This document shows, one piece after another, positions 1 through 11,998 of a stretch of DNA of 64,000 nt. Positions within the stretch are counted from its first letter, which is position 1. Each line of letters begins with the position of its first letter. Location: the NCBI RefSeq assembly GCF_001949145.1, contig NW_019091382.1:408012-472011 (forward strand). The letters are read 5' to 3'. The notes below the pieces were generated by a model. The model was not told where the DNA came from and did no database searches. It was given only the letters and a program-made list of their open reading frames with translations. Source of the stretch: Acanthaster planci (lineage: Eukaryota > Echinodermata > Asteroidea > Valvatida > Acanthasteridae). The position numbers were made by a program, and so were the translations under genes.

Positions 1-72
1 AGGGTAAACAATGACAAAGGGTTACTTGTGTTGCAGTTCATTTGAATAGCTTGTGACTTGAATTCAGACAGG

Positions 73-533
73 AGGCCTTGTGATAGTCTTTTGTGGGTCT
101 TGTGATAGTCTTGTGGGGTCTGTGATGGTCTTGTGGAGATCTTTAATGTTGTGATTGTCTTGTTCAGATCTCGTGGAGGTCTTTTGATGGTCTTGTGATA
201 ATCTTGTGATGGTCTTGTGATAATCTTGTGATAGTCTTGTGTGAGTCTTAGGATGGACTTGTGGGGTCAGTGATAGTCTTGTGGGGTCTGTGATAGTCTT
301 GTGATGGTCTTGTGATAATCTTGTGATAGTCTTATGTGGGTCTTAGGATGGACTTGTTGGGTCAGTGATAGTCTTGTGGGGTCTGTGATAGTCTTGTGAT
401 GGTCTTGTGATATTCTTGTGATGGTCTTGTGTCGTCTTGTGATGGTCTTGTGTCTTCTTGTGTTGGTCTTGTGTTAGTTTGTGATGGCCTTGTGATAGTC
501 TTGTGATGGTCTTGTGATGGTCTTGTGATAGTT
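73..533. repeat. CTTGTG-type minisatellite upstream of the first ATP13A2-like exon
   Basis: Imperfect tandem array with a period of about 11 bp. Units are variants of GTGATGGTCTT and GTGATAGTCTT, with shorter GTGGGGTCT forms between them. A block of roughly 100 bp (from about 240 and again from about 355) appears twice nearly unchanged, so there is also a higher-order repeat. The array lies in the intron before the exon at 789. The long open frame on the minus strand here, rich in QDHHK, is a by-product of the repeat. Confidence 0.9.
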
Positions 534-788
534 GTTTGGGGTTTATAGAGAAGTTTTGGCTACAGCTCTGCTGCCCCCAGTTGTTGAGTGAATGAGAATA
601 GAGGTTGAGTAGTTGCCAAGCAGAGATCAGCAGAGTACCACTCACTTGCAGTGCACATCACACGAGATTTCAACTGATTTACCCTTTTTTTTGCTCAACA
701 AGTAATTGTGAGGTGAGCACAGACCTGTGCCAAACTCAGTGAAACGTGAGAATCACTTGACTCTGGTCCATCGTCGTTTCTTTGACAG

Positions 789-3700
789 ATTGTTCAGCGA
801 GGGACCGTGTTCGCGCGTATGTCTCCAGAGCAGAAGACACAACTCGTAGAAGCCTTGCAGGACATCAGGTCAGCACAACTAACTTTTGATTCTAGAAAAT
901 AGTTTTTTGAAAAAAAAAGAGAACATAAGCTTGGCATGTTGGGGAGATGTGGTCAAAGTTTTCAGTTGATAAGAAAAGAGGAGTAGATTGTCTTACGTCC
1001 TGTGGATTTCAATGCAGACATCACATCAGAAGGCCACAGGATTTGTGATTAGATATCAGTGTAGGAATAAACAATATTGAGAAAATTGTCTGTACAGTTT
1101 TCTTTCTTGTTTGAGGTCCTTTCTTGTCCTGTTCTTTTCCGGACAAGATACATGAATTAATTCTAGAAGTTAAGAAAATTATAGTTTGATTGCACTGTGC
1201 CCAGGTACGGCACGATCTGCTCATTTTTTATCTTTTGGTAAGGTGGACAAAGCAGAGCTGAATGTGTTGATTGATTGGGACTGTGTTTTGTTTCTGGTGG
1301 GTCAGTTATTGTGTTGGGATGTGTGGGGATGGAGCCAATGACTGTGGCGCCCTCAAGACAGCTCATGCAGGCATCTCTCTATCCGAGGCCGAGGCGTCCG
1401 TGGCTTCCCCATTCACCTCCAAGACCCCCAACATCTCAGCCGTGCCCGTGGTTATACGTGAGGGTCGTGCCGCCCTGGTCACGTCCCTGGGCGTCTTTAA
1501 GTACATGGCCCTGTACAGCATCATCCAGTTTGCATCTGTCATCATACTCTACTGGACCAATTCCAACTTGGGTGACTGGCAATTCCTGTACGTGGACCTT
1601 ATCATCACCACCTCGGTAGCCACGCTCAGTAAGTCTATCAGTTTGGGAACCAGATTTGTAGTCGGGTCCTCACAAATCCTGAAGCTTCTCACAAACCCCA
1701 TGAATGTCTTAAGACTCACAAGCCTCACAAGCCATGCGTCTTCATGAGCTGTTCAAAAGTCCTCACAAATCCTCTCAAGTCTTTGTAGGTCACAAGTCCT
1801 CACAAGTTGTCAGTCCTCGCAAGCTCCTGAAGTCCTCAGAAAGTGTTATTAGTCCTCCAGTCCTGACCAGTCACCCAGTCTCTCGTCAAGCCACAGACCA
1901 TTGTAATAAACACATTTGTTTGCTCTTGGTAATCCACTGTAAATTTTTGTCCCAATTCTAGCTTGTGATTATTAAGCCTGGTAATCATGACACAGTCGCT
2001 GGGCAAAATTAAACCAAACAGATGCCTGCCGGGCAACTTGACGCACATGGTGCGCAACCTTGGTAAACTAGCAAAATGAGCTCTCGAGTTTGTAGGTTTG
2101 TTCGGGATTGCTACCAACTCAGCACATTGGTTTCTATCTTTTGTTTCTGCAGTGGGGCTGAATGGTCCCCATCCCACCCTGGTCCGTAAGCGACCCCTGG
2201 GCAGTCTGGTGTCCCCGCCGTTCCTCATATCCATCCTGATCGAGGTGCTGCTGGTGTGCGCCATCCAAACTGTGGCCTACTTCTCCCTGAGGTTCACCTC
2301 CTGGTAAGAGATGTGAGGCTCCCATCACTAGACGTCACGTTGGGAGCAATATTTCACCAGTGGGTTGCCAGTTATTGCCCTTTGGTGAAACCTGTTTTGA
2401 TTTTACCGCAGCATGTAGGCTGTAGGCCGGTTCATCAAAGAAAATGCCGGTGCACATCTGTGAAGTCGTTACCATTCCTCTTGATGTGAATTCCTTAAAA
2501 AGTTGAGCAGACTTCACCAACTTTCACTTTTGGTTCCCTGGTATCGACGGGTTCTGAATTTTTGCCATTTTTTGGAACCTGCTGTGAATTACAAGCAGCA
2601 TGTGTGCCTTTGGCTTGTTCATCTTCATTGCAAAAGAGAATAGCCAGTGCAAATATGTGATGCCGCAGCGAACATTTGCACTGTTTACTAGCTGACCTTG
2701 AAACGGAATTCAACTTCCACTGCATTACATCATCTTGTATTTGTGTTCACTTTCTTGGTATGAATTTGCTTGAATAGAAATATGCCAAAAGTGTAGTTTT
2801 CATTTCATAATAAAAATTCATTTCCAGTTGTAATCAATTTTGACAAAAGTCTAGACTGAAAAGTTATCTGTGTGACTCTCCAAAATCCGTTAGATTCTGC
2901 AGCATTCAATTCAGATTTAATTCAACCGGGTTTATGATTGAGTCTTCACTTTCCAAAGCTTGGGCTTATGGGTAGTGCCCTGTCTTCTTCACACAGGTGG
3001 AGCCCAACTGTTATAAGCCCAGTTGCTGAAGACAACATCCTCTCTTATGAGAACACTGTCGTCTTCACCGTCTCTTCCTTCCAGTACATGATTCTCGCTG
3101 GGGCCTTCTCCAAAGGGGCCCCCTACAGGACCCCTATTTATAAGAATGGTACGTGCCACTCCCAGTGTGTTTCTGATCATGGCATGTCTTTGATCCTTCC
3201 TATGGAGGGGAGATCAGTGAATATAAAAATAATCCTGATACGCAGGCAGTGGAATAAATTTGTGCTGGGAAATGGGAGGGGGGGGATGGGGACCCGTTGG
3301 TGGATGACTTGCCTAGCCATGAAAATTTGAAAAGGGGGAACACCATCTGACTCAATGTAGAGGTGGATGTTTGTAATATTGATGAAAATCTGTGATATGT
3401 ATTCAGTATGGCATATTTGTGGCTTTTAAGAATTGTTTTTGCTGTTTGAGTGATAGTGAATGCAGTTTAGTCGGAAGTCTGAACAATTCTTCACAGTCAG
3501 CTTTAATTTTTTACTCTCCACAAAAAAGTAGGAGGATATATTCCCCATCCCGCCCCTGTATTTACACCCATGTACGTAGGCTATTCTATTCCATGTTCTA
3601 TGCAACATATATTTTATACAATTTGCCTGGTGACAATTTGGACGAAATAAAAGATGTTTGTGCTTTAAAAAATGTAACATCAAATCACTCAAGAACAAGG

Positions 3701-4649
3701 TCTCCAAAGCAGCATTCAACTTGAAATTGAAACTCGCCACTGCATATTTCCGTTAATGAGCGGTATCCTGGGCATTGACGCCATCATTGTCTCTCCACTC
3801 GTACAGTCCTCTTCACGCTGGATCTCATCATCTTGGTGTTACTAAGCACCCTGATGCTCTTCCTGCCGGTCGCGCCCGGTGGCGTCTTACACTGGTTCCT
3901 CATCGAGGTCATGCAGCTCAAGCTTATGTCCAAGGAGCACCTGCCCTACGTCTTCTTCCTCTTCGGTCTGGTCCTCCTCAACTTTGTCGTCTCCTTTCTC
4001 CTGGAGGTGAGTCTTTGTTTTTGTAAGTTCCCCCCCCCTGCAGCTTCCAGTTTCACAGGGCAGAGTGCATGTGGTAGGCTTGCAGCACTCAGTCTTGGTA
4101 CAGTGCGTGTGTTATGTTTGACTTTGGTTAAGATGCAGTCCCAGTTGGTACAAAATAACTCCTCAATTCAGACACAACTAGACATGTCTCTGTCCAGAAA
4201 TACTCGCTTAAAACGTGCATGAACATACAAAGTTTTTTTTATTTTACATTGTTTGCAATCTGTTTAAAATCTTTTACCGGAAGTGTTTAGGCCCAAAATG
4301 GAAGTTTCACTGAAAAAAAACGAAAATGAGAAATTAACCATGCAGAGGTTTACCTTGAGGTTTACAAGGTTTTGCTTGGTTTTGGGGGGGTATCTCAGGG
4401 TAAAACCTTGAGTCATTGCCAAGTGGGGACTTTTGTTGGCTGATTTCTTGGCAGACGTTTGTCGTGGACAGCCAGCTGCTTCACGGCTGCATCAGCCGTG
4501 TCCGCTGCAAGCGCAGACCCAAGAATGTCTTCAAATTGGTGGAGCGAGAGATCCAAGATGATCCTGGCTGGCCGCCCGTGGGCGAGACGATGACTGGAAC
4601 GCCCCTGTCGGCCGAAAAATTTGACCAAGTCCAGTTCCACGTTTCCTGA
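789..4649 (+). CDS. ATP13A2: P5B-type ATPase, ATP13A2-like, C-terminal part (six exons; 5' end outside window)
   Basis: Coding exons 789-868, 1306-1628, 2153-2303, 2997-3148, 3807-4006 and 4455-4649 (TGA). All have GT/AG borders and phases that join into 366 residues. The first exon carries [19 protein letters not shown]. The second opens with the P-type hinge motif [13 protein letters not shown]. Six hydrophobic segments follow, as expected for M5-M10, including [17 protein letters not shown] and [19 protein letters not shown], then a basic cytosolic tail. The family comprises late endosomal/lysosomal ATP-driven polyamine exporters. [13 protein letters not shown] and YVDLIITT resemble ATP13A2 more than ATP13A3, but the paralogue call is by recall of family sequences. 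The phosphorylation motif DKTGT and the N-terminal domain must lie upstream of base 1. No AATAAA is evident in the first kilobase after the stop. Confidence 0.93.
1664..1858. repeat. Degenerate CACAAG-type minisatellite in ATP13A2-like intron
   Basis: The array begins about 35 bp after the donor of the exon ending at 1628. Units are variants of GTCCTCACAAGT and CCTCACAAATCCT. It is opposite in sense to the CTTGTG array at 73-533, so in the pre-mRNA the two arrays are partly complementary across two coding exons. Confidence 0.75.
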
Positions 4650-5711
4650 CGCTAGGTTTGGGTTTCTCTCTATGCACTGAATTTCATATCTTTATTAGTC
4701 ACCCAACCTAGAAAAACAGAAACCGCAAGTAACCAGAACCAGTTTTGAGTTAGAAACCTCTGAAATAAGCTAGCGCCGTGTAAAGTGTAATACCCGTTTT
4801 CATCAGTACACCAAACTGAGTCATACATCCAAACAAAGAGCTCAGTGCTTTCTAATGTAAACCGGAACAAACTGAGCTGAAACTGGTTGTTCCTCTAAAA
4901 CTTAAAAATAAGTGTCATTTGCTTTAAAGATTAATATTAATTTAATTTAACAAGTTGTCAATCTTTCCGCGCAATCACTGCAGACATTTTTCTACTAAAA
5001 GATATTTTTGAAAATGTATTTATTTTTTACCTCATGGTGCATGGCACAGGTGTCATTTTCAAAGAAAGAATAATGCATGTAAGATTTGTAAATTAATGCA
5101 AATTGCACACATGCACGACGAAATGTTTTCCAATTTTTTAAAATGATGTGGATTGTTCAAATTTTTGGAGGTTGCTGAAGAGCAAGGGTTAATGTAGAGT
5201 AAGATTTAGAACTCGCCGTTTGGCCTTTCAAACGGCATTCTTGCTGTAGACATATACATGTTTTTTGAGACTTGGAGCCTTTACAATGCATACTTTAAAA
5301 AAGGTTTAGTTTTTCTTTCTTTAATTTTTGGTGCGAATACTGAAGGAGGAGTGTGGAAAATTCTTGTCGGGTTCGTTATCATTTTGTTTGCCTCATTGAA
5401 CAGGTGTACAAGCGTGTGCACTTCGCCAATACCGAGCACCCATCGGCTAATTGACCTGTCGTGGTTGAATCGCTCCAGCGCAGTTTCTAAAATATTGTCC
5501 AATTTATGCATGATACGCAGATGGACGCTGGACGCGGCAAAATCTAAGACAAACAAAAACTCATGTGCAAACTTCCTTAGGGTTGTCTTAAGGGTGTGGC
5601 CAACTCACCGACGGCAGTAGGTTAATAGGCCAACCCCGCACACGTGTACGCAGGCGTGGTCTCGTGAAGTCAGGAAGTCACGTGAAGGAATATTTGCTAG
5701 TCTATGCCGAG

Positions 5712-5905
5712 CTCAAGTCATTTGATACAGTCACAGGTCAAGTCACAAGTCATTTGGTCACAGGTCATGTCAAGTCACAAGTCATTTGGTCACAGGCCAT
5801 GTCAAGTCACAAGTCAATTTGGTCCAAACACAAGCAAGTCACAAGACTTTTTGTCCAAGCACAAGTCAAGTCGCGCGATGTGTGATTGCATGCCACAGTC
5901 AAGTG
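5712..5905. repeat. AAGTCACAAGTCA minisatellite, first block
   Basis: Tandem array downstream of the ATP13A2-like gene. Units read TCAAGTCACAAGTCATTTGG followed by TCACAGGTCATG, with two nearly identical copies of about 32 bp. It shares the CACAAG core with the intronic arrays upstream. Confidence 0.85.
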
Positions 5906-6033
5906 ATTCAGACGTGGTCATGGGCAGACAAGGCCAAAGTAGAAGTCGCGAGCCGAAAGATTTTAAGATTATTTTAAGAACGCAGGGCGTAAGTTGATCA
6001 TAGTTTAATTTAAAACTTCAATGGGTTCGATTG

Positions 6034-6176
6034 AGTACAAGTCATTTTTTCGCAAGTCCAAGTCAAGTCACAAGTTAAAAAACTGTTAGTTATACAAGTC
6101 AAGTCACGAGTCACAAAAATAGCGACTTGAGTCCAAGTCAATTGACTCGAGTCCAAGTCAATGACTCGAGTCAACA
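6034..6176. repeat. AAGTCAAGTCACAAGT minisatellite, second block
   Basis: The same repeat type resumes after about 130 bp of non-repeated DNA. Units include CAAGTCCAAGTCAAGTCAC and GACTCGAGTCCAAGTCAAT. The end of the block contains self-complementary GACTCGAGTC. Confidence 0.8.
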
Positions 6177-6667
6177 ACTCTGCTGAATGCACTCCTGAAA
6201 ATCATTGGCTTGTGCTTACATACAAATAGGGGCTTTAAACATTTCAAAATGTAGCCACCGATGGTGTGTAGCGCCACGCGGTGAAAGTTAGCTCACTTTG
6301 TGATGAATTCTTTACAGACCACTAGTCAGGTTACTACAATATCGATTTGTAAAGTCTTTCATTCCAGTAGCTAGATATTTAAAGGGAGCTGCCATTGATC
6401 TACTTATTGGTGTACTGATAAAGCCCATTTAGCTTAGTAATCTGTGTCAGGTCGCCAAATCATTTTATAATTTAAGACAAGTCTGTACATAATTACAACA
6501 GAAGGATGTATTTATGTTATTTCGCTTTTGCTCGATTGAAACGTGGTAATTTCATTATCGAAATTAATTTCTTTTTAGCTGGGCTGAAAGCTTTGTGGGT
6601 TGAGTATCCGCCCCGAGTTGGAAGTGCACCCCTTAGTGGCAAAAAGAGAGATAAATGGTAGTAAGTT

Positions 6668-6830
6668 TTCCAAGCGGGTTCTTGCACGCGTTCTGCATGT
6701 ACGCACAGACCATACATTAAGCATAGACCTATATCAGAAGATATCTTTGACATGAAGAAATTATATTCGTTACGAGTACTCAGCGTGCTCCGCGTCAAAC
6801 GCGAGAACGCGCGCGTATGCGGTGAGTACC
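6668..6830. repeat. Dispersed repeat family C, short copy
   Basis: Opens with GCGGGTTCTTGCACGCGTTC, as does the longer copy at 57023. Ends with TACGAGTACTCAGCGTGCTC, matching the right part of the copies at 23896 and 57425. It looks like an internally deleted version of the roughly 500-bp element at 57023-57525. Confidence 0.7.
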
Positions 6831-8839
6831 CTCTGTTGTTGCGCAGGAGCGGATTCTGTGAGCGTCTTCGTCAAAGTATTCACTGAATTTTCTCCATATA
6901 AACCCAAAGGCAGAGAATATGGTCACGTGGTGAGTTGTGGTAACCACATGGTCAAAAGATGCTGATCACAGCTATGGCTGTGGCTAAAGCATACGTCTGT
7001 AGGAATTGCCTGCCGCCGCATTAATGCACGCGTTGCCATTGAATAGCCAGAGCCATAACCCGTGCAGGGCTCTCTCAGTCATGGAAAGTCCCGAAGAACC
7101 CGGGAAAAAGGTTGTGCCCGAAAAGTCATGAAAAAATTTGGGGGAAAATAGAACGTCCTTGACAAAATAGAGGACGCTTTGATCTTAGTCAAAGGTGCTG
7201 TTTAAAAAACAGTTGTTATTATTACTGTTTTCGTCATTATTAATCCTTTTGTCGGGGGAAAAGCCGTTGGAAACCTCTCGGGAAAAGGCACAGGTTAAGA
7301 TCATGTAAGGGTTATTTTTTAATGGGCCGCTAATGATGTGGTAATGGAATAACGATAAATTTACGGGCTCTCCTCAGTTTTTAGTAGTGACTATGCCAGT
7401 GTTTCATCTCCTAATAAATGTGTCGATGAATGTCATGGAAATGGTCACATTTTAGTCCTAGAAAATTCCTGACATTTGGTTTTCAGATTTCTGTGGGAAC
7501 CCAGTCTTATGCGGAGCATTTCGTTTCGCATTGTCTCTTGTCGGTCATATACATGCATATTTATCTGCATTTGTTATGTAAGACATTACACAGACAAGTT
7601 TTTGTTTTGTTAGAATAAGAAATACGGCGCCCTAGAGTTCGCTGCATCGACTGTTTAAAAAACGTGTACCTTGCGTCTTTTGATGACTACACACTTGTCC
7701 ACGGGGGGGGGGCGGGGATCTGAGGGTACGTAGAATGAGATCTCTCATTAAGATGTCCAAATTGAAATTTTTGTGATCTGAGCACTGTCCCTTTTGTAGT
7801 GCATAACAAATCGGTTCCGTGGGACGTCGCAGTCTGTCTTTGAAGAACCTCATTAGGTTCACAGTGTTCTGGGGAAAGAATAGTTAATGACTCTTTTAAT
7901 GTTGAAGCTTCGTTTTCGCAAAACAGCACAGACGATGGTAAGGAGTCGTTGACTCGGACGTAGATGTTCACATGTACTCTGTTCTAGCAACAAATTTGTA
8001 TTCACAACTAAATTTTGATGCGAAACATCTGCCGACTGTGTGCCGTATTGTCATCAGAGTTCTGTTAATTAATTCGTTTCCTTACGGTAAAATTGCTGGA
8101 AGTGGGTAATCATCATTTCTGCTCTAAGCTTTAGCTCTTAAGTCTCCATGGCGCGATGAGAGTGTTCGTGGCCAAGTCCACAAAAGCGGTATAAAATCCT
8201 CTATAAAACGCCAGCCAACGAAACAACTTCGCAAGGAGCCAGACATGATTCCCAGCGTTAAAAACGCGTTTTAAAAGCCGCGGCTTAAAAAAAAAAAACC
8301 CGCACGATTCCGACAGGACCACCAGCGTCGATTTTATGTTAAACCTTTCAGGAAAGCTGCGGCCGCATTCATATTTTTTATTTCAGAATTTAAATGCGAA
8401 AATATTTTGTGATAGGGCAGAAGATCGAAAATGTTTTTCATCTCTACCAGAAGAAATCAAAACTAACTGGGTATGTTTGATGCAGTTAACTTTATAGTGT
8501 TTTGGGGGCTCGACTGGCTATTTTGGCTGTCATCAATAGTGTCATGCTTACTGATATGAAGGTAGGGTTCTTTTGAAGAATATTTAGTGATTTATAGCAT
8601 TTGTAACATTAGTATACGTGTAGATACATTTTTATGTAAATTAGATATAAAAGACCTTGGGTGTGAACATCGATATGTTAGATCACGTGCGGAACTATAT
8701 TTTTAAATTACATTTTCTCTGGGTAAATTTTGAATTAAAACTTGCTGAATGAAAGACTGACTTCAATTTCACTGATTTTGCAACAACGGTGTTTATTTCA
8801 GTTGGGGGTTCGTTTTGAGTTTGCTTCCCTGCTATCTGC

Positions 8840-8990
8840 CTTGAGCAGAAGCACCCCCTCATCGGTTGAAAATAGCCATACCGGGAGGGAGTGCGACTGC
8901 AACGCTTGCGTTTCATAGTCGTTCGTGAACCAGCGATGCGCAGTTACTACCAAAGGAGCCTGCGTTGCTAGGACCTCTCTTGGTCCAGTT
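8840..8990. repeat. Dispersed repeat family B, copy 1
   Basis: Starts TTGAGCAGAAGCACCCCCTC and ends near TCTCTTGGTCCAG. The copy at 32198-32382 has the same blocks in the same order (CATTTCATAGTCGTT, CCAAAGGAGCCT). No coding capacity. No terminal inverted repeats seen. Confidence 0.75.
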
Positions 8991-10859
8991 TGGACCAGTA
9001 GAATAACGCAGTAGAGAAAATGAAATCCAGTGATGCAGCCTCAAAATCAAGTTTATTGAAGACCTTTTGGTCTATCGATAATGAGTTTTTAACTGTTTTC
9101 AAACAGGTTTTAAAAGCCTCTATTTCGCCGAAGAATTTTGACCATAATAATAGAAAATAATATAATAAAAATAGAATTGTAGAATAGAATAAATAGGATC
9201 GTGGCATCTTCGCCATTTTCGTCAGGGGCCTTTGTCACTAATTTGATTTGATTTTTTTTGTTTTTGATTTACTCACTATTTGCACAAAATATCCTCACAA
9301 AAAAATAAATTAAAGAAAAGCAAACTCAACGATTCCCAATAAGTGGAAATAGTAGGGATATCGCAAAAAAAGTTATAGTAACTATTTTTCATTGCAGTCC
9401 CAGTTGGTGAGAAAAATTAATCTGAGTATAAGCACATTAAAAAAAATCCATCCAAAAATTGTAAAAGCCACCAAAAATACAACAAATCAACATACACTAT
9501 CATGATAACATTGCTCTGCCAAAACCCCTGAAAATTGCGTTAAGTTTCACATAGCCACAACTTGTTCAAATAGTCAGAAATATTATGTTTATCCCCGTCT
9601 TTTAAACAGATAACACATGTAGTTGGTAGCAACAAGATACAACTTAGATGGTAGCAATTGACAAGGCCAGGATACACACTAAGAAGACAAGAGTGACCAA
9701 CTTGCCTATCTGAGAAAATTCCAGGGTCATTATGTTTTTCAAAAGAGATTGGCCGAGAGTCTGTTTATAATCCGTACCACTCAACTGTCCGACCTTGTCT
9801 TCATTTTTTTCCTTATTCACCCTCGTGTAGCTAATGAATGGCTAATGAGAACTATTCGCCCAGGTGGTCTTTCGGGAAATTATTTCTGGAAAATCTTAAT
9901 GGGGGAGATAATTAGCTTTGTGTATTGAGCAAGGTTGCTGTATACCCGGTTGAAAAAACATAGGGTCATCATCATTCCATTCTACAGCATACACAATTGG
10001 ATTGTTAGAAATAACATACCTGTCTCTTGTAATGAAAGTTTGAAGTGGATTTTCCCCCGAATGCCAGATTACAGATTTTGGATGTCGGACTTTGTAGTTT
10101 TAGCTCAAGATTTACGGCATAACGTGTCATGCATGTACATCACAGCGCGTGACGCGCGGAACCGATGCTGATTGGCTGTTTGACATGGTAGACCAACGCT
10201 GACGGCTTTGCAAGGCGTTGGTTTAGAGTCAGGCACATCGATGGTATCTTTACGTTATACGTAACGCTGCTGTAAACTTTGTCGGAATGTCCATTTAATG
10301 CTCCTTTTTAAGTCGGACTGCCACTCCTCACAACAAAAGTTTCCTTCCAAAAATCACCAGCACACTTGGCCGAAGACTTAATTTGTCAAGTAGAGCGTGT
10401 CAAAGGTCACGCACCTTTTGAATAGATGAGTGAAGGGTCCTTTTCAGTAGATTTCTCATTCTTATGTGTTGCTTGACTTTGGCCTGTGCACTGTCATGCA
10501 CATTATGATTAGGGCCTATTGTGTGTGTATTCTTACGGTCCAAGTTCTTATGTCACACCTACGCCCGTGTGTGGTGAACTTTGTGGCAAGTCCTGTTATC
10601 GTGCTGTGTAATTTTTTTTCTCGAAAAAATGGCCTTTTGGCTGAAATGACCTTAGCTGGGAGCCAGTGTCTTATAATGAGTCCCCCGGTGCACCTGAGCA
10701 CAGGGTGGGGGAAGTGTCCCGTATCCACGTGTCTCGATCGGTTCGGAACACGTGTCAGCTGTGAGAACGCCGCCTAATGGACCCTTAAGAACGTCACATT
10801 TGTATCTGCTGTGCTATTGGTAATCCAGGAGGATTGTCCTGATGTGATGAGCTTCCTGC
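8991..10859. other. AT-rich spacer; nothing recognised
   Basis: Low-complexity A/T runs at 9120-9520, then ordinary non-coding DNA. There is a small hairpin at 10190-10230 (ACCAACGC pairing with GCGTTGGT). No supported exon. Confidence 0.4.
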
Positions 10860-11065
10860 CTTGTCGCCATGGCGACAGATAGGGCTATAAGAGCCGCAGT
10901 TTGGCTTTGTCTGGGAAGACACTGGCGTCGGCACGGGCCCCGCGCGGGATTGCCGGTTGTTTGCGCCGAAGTTCGGCAAACCAAAACGGCTCGAAGTCTA
11001 CCGTCGTGTGAGGAATCGAAATCCCGTTTCGCGAGTCGCGGACTGCGCTGTGATCATTCAGTTTG
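10860..11065 (+). promoter_or_regulatory. CpG-rich block with a strong splice donor; candidate leader exon for the guanylate cyclase
   Basis: About 200 bp markedly richer in CpG than its surroundings, ending in TTTG|GTGAGTTT, a near-consensus donor at 11066. A good acceptor (CCGATTTTCCCCACAG) ends at 11856. It precedes the coding start of the guanylate cyclase at 11999 with no ATG in between. A non-coding first exon spliced to 11857 would fit. No transcript evidence, so this is inference. Confidence 0.3.
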
Positions 11066-11687
11066 GTGAGTTTCTCTTGCTTTTCTTCATCACGTCTGTT
11101 CCGGTCCCACAAATAATCACCCATATTAACTTCTCTTTGTTGGCGCGTGAGTAGCCAGCCAGGGTGATTATTATTACCAATCCAGTAGACAGGGTAAAGA
11201 TGGGAGTCGAGAGATATTAACAATTCGGCCAATCAATGTAAAATCAAATACTGGAATGTTGAGAAAGGGGAGAATATCAAACCGTGTATCTATTTTCGAG
11301 TTTACTTTCATGGTGGAGAAAATACATCCTTTGCAAAGCGCTTCTTTGTGTATTCAAACCGACGTCCCACTTCACCCGAACAATAAGTTTGGTCAATGTT
11401 TTTTAAAGAGATGTTGAATTACCTACCTTAACTTTTCTCTCTGATGAAATTGATTCTAAACCGTATCCTTGTGAATAGTGTGGTGTCTAGCGGTGTGAAA
11501 ATTAATTTGAGGAGGAACACTTGATTAACCAAAACGACAAACACGCTTTTCAGGGACACAGGTTTGCCAATTACAAAGGACAGGTGGTTTGGGCCCACAA
11601 ATAGGGAAAGGCCTCGTTGGCGTACCTCAAGTAAAGGCTATAATTAGTTACAGATACACAGTTCGACGTTTTGTCTGAACTTGGGAC

Positions 11688-11845
11688 GGATGCAGGTGGC
11701 CAAGTGGTTAACGTTTGTGACTGCTGACCAGAGGGTCGGGGGTTCGAATTCAGCTGCCGGCACTAGTTTATGACCTCGGGTAAGCTACTTCCACCCTTGC
11801 TTGCCCCAAAGAGCATGGGTCCAAAAGTTTTCAACCATTTCCGAT
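11688..11845 (+). mobile_element. tRNA-derived SINE just upstream of the guanylate cyclase
   Basis: An A-box-like TGGCCAAGTGGTTAACG at 11697 is followed about 40 bp later by a B-box GGGTTCGAATTC. A non-tRNA tail (GACCTCGGGTAAGCTACTTC) follows. The head resembles a serine/leucine-type tRNA but lacks the acceptor pairing of a functional tRNA, so it is better read as a SINE. Confidence 0.65.
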
Positions 11846-11998
11846 TTTCCCCACAGGTATTGATTTACTCACTGAGATTTAAGTTCGCCGAGGCGTCGGT
11901 AAATTGGCTTTAGTGTTCCCAGATACACAAGCAGATCGGCCGGGAGGTGAAGTTGTTTTACTTCCCGATATTTGGTACTCGTTCTGTGTGGATCCGGT

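Larger units (their letters stand above)
4650..8839. other. Spacer downstream of the ATP13A2-like gene; no gene recognised
   Basis: AT-leaning DNA. Apart from the AAGTCACAAGT arrays and a dispersed repeat at 6668-6830, I find no reading frame longer than about 120 codons and none with a recognisable motif or convincing exon borders. The first part must include the 3' UTR of the ATP13A2-like gene, whose end I cannot place. Confidence 0.5.

Noticed and set aside
343-645. 100-codon minus-strand frame rich in QDHHK
   Set aside because: Encoded by the CTTGTG minisatellite; a simple-repeat artefact.
11697-11760. Functional tRNA gene
   Set aside because: A and B boxes are present but no pairing acceptor stem or cloverleaf can be drawn, and a SINE tail follows.
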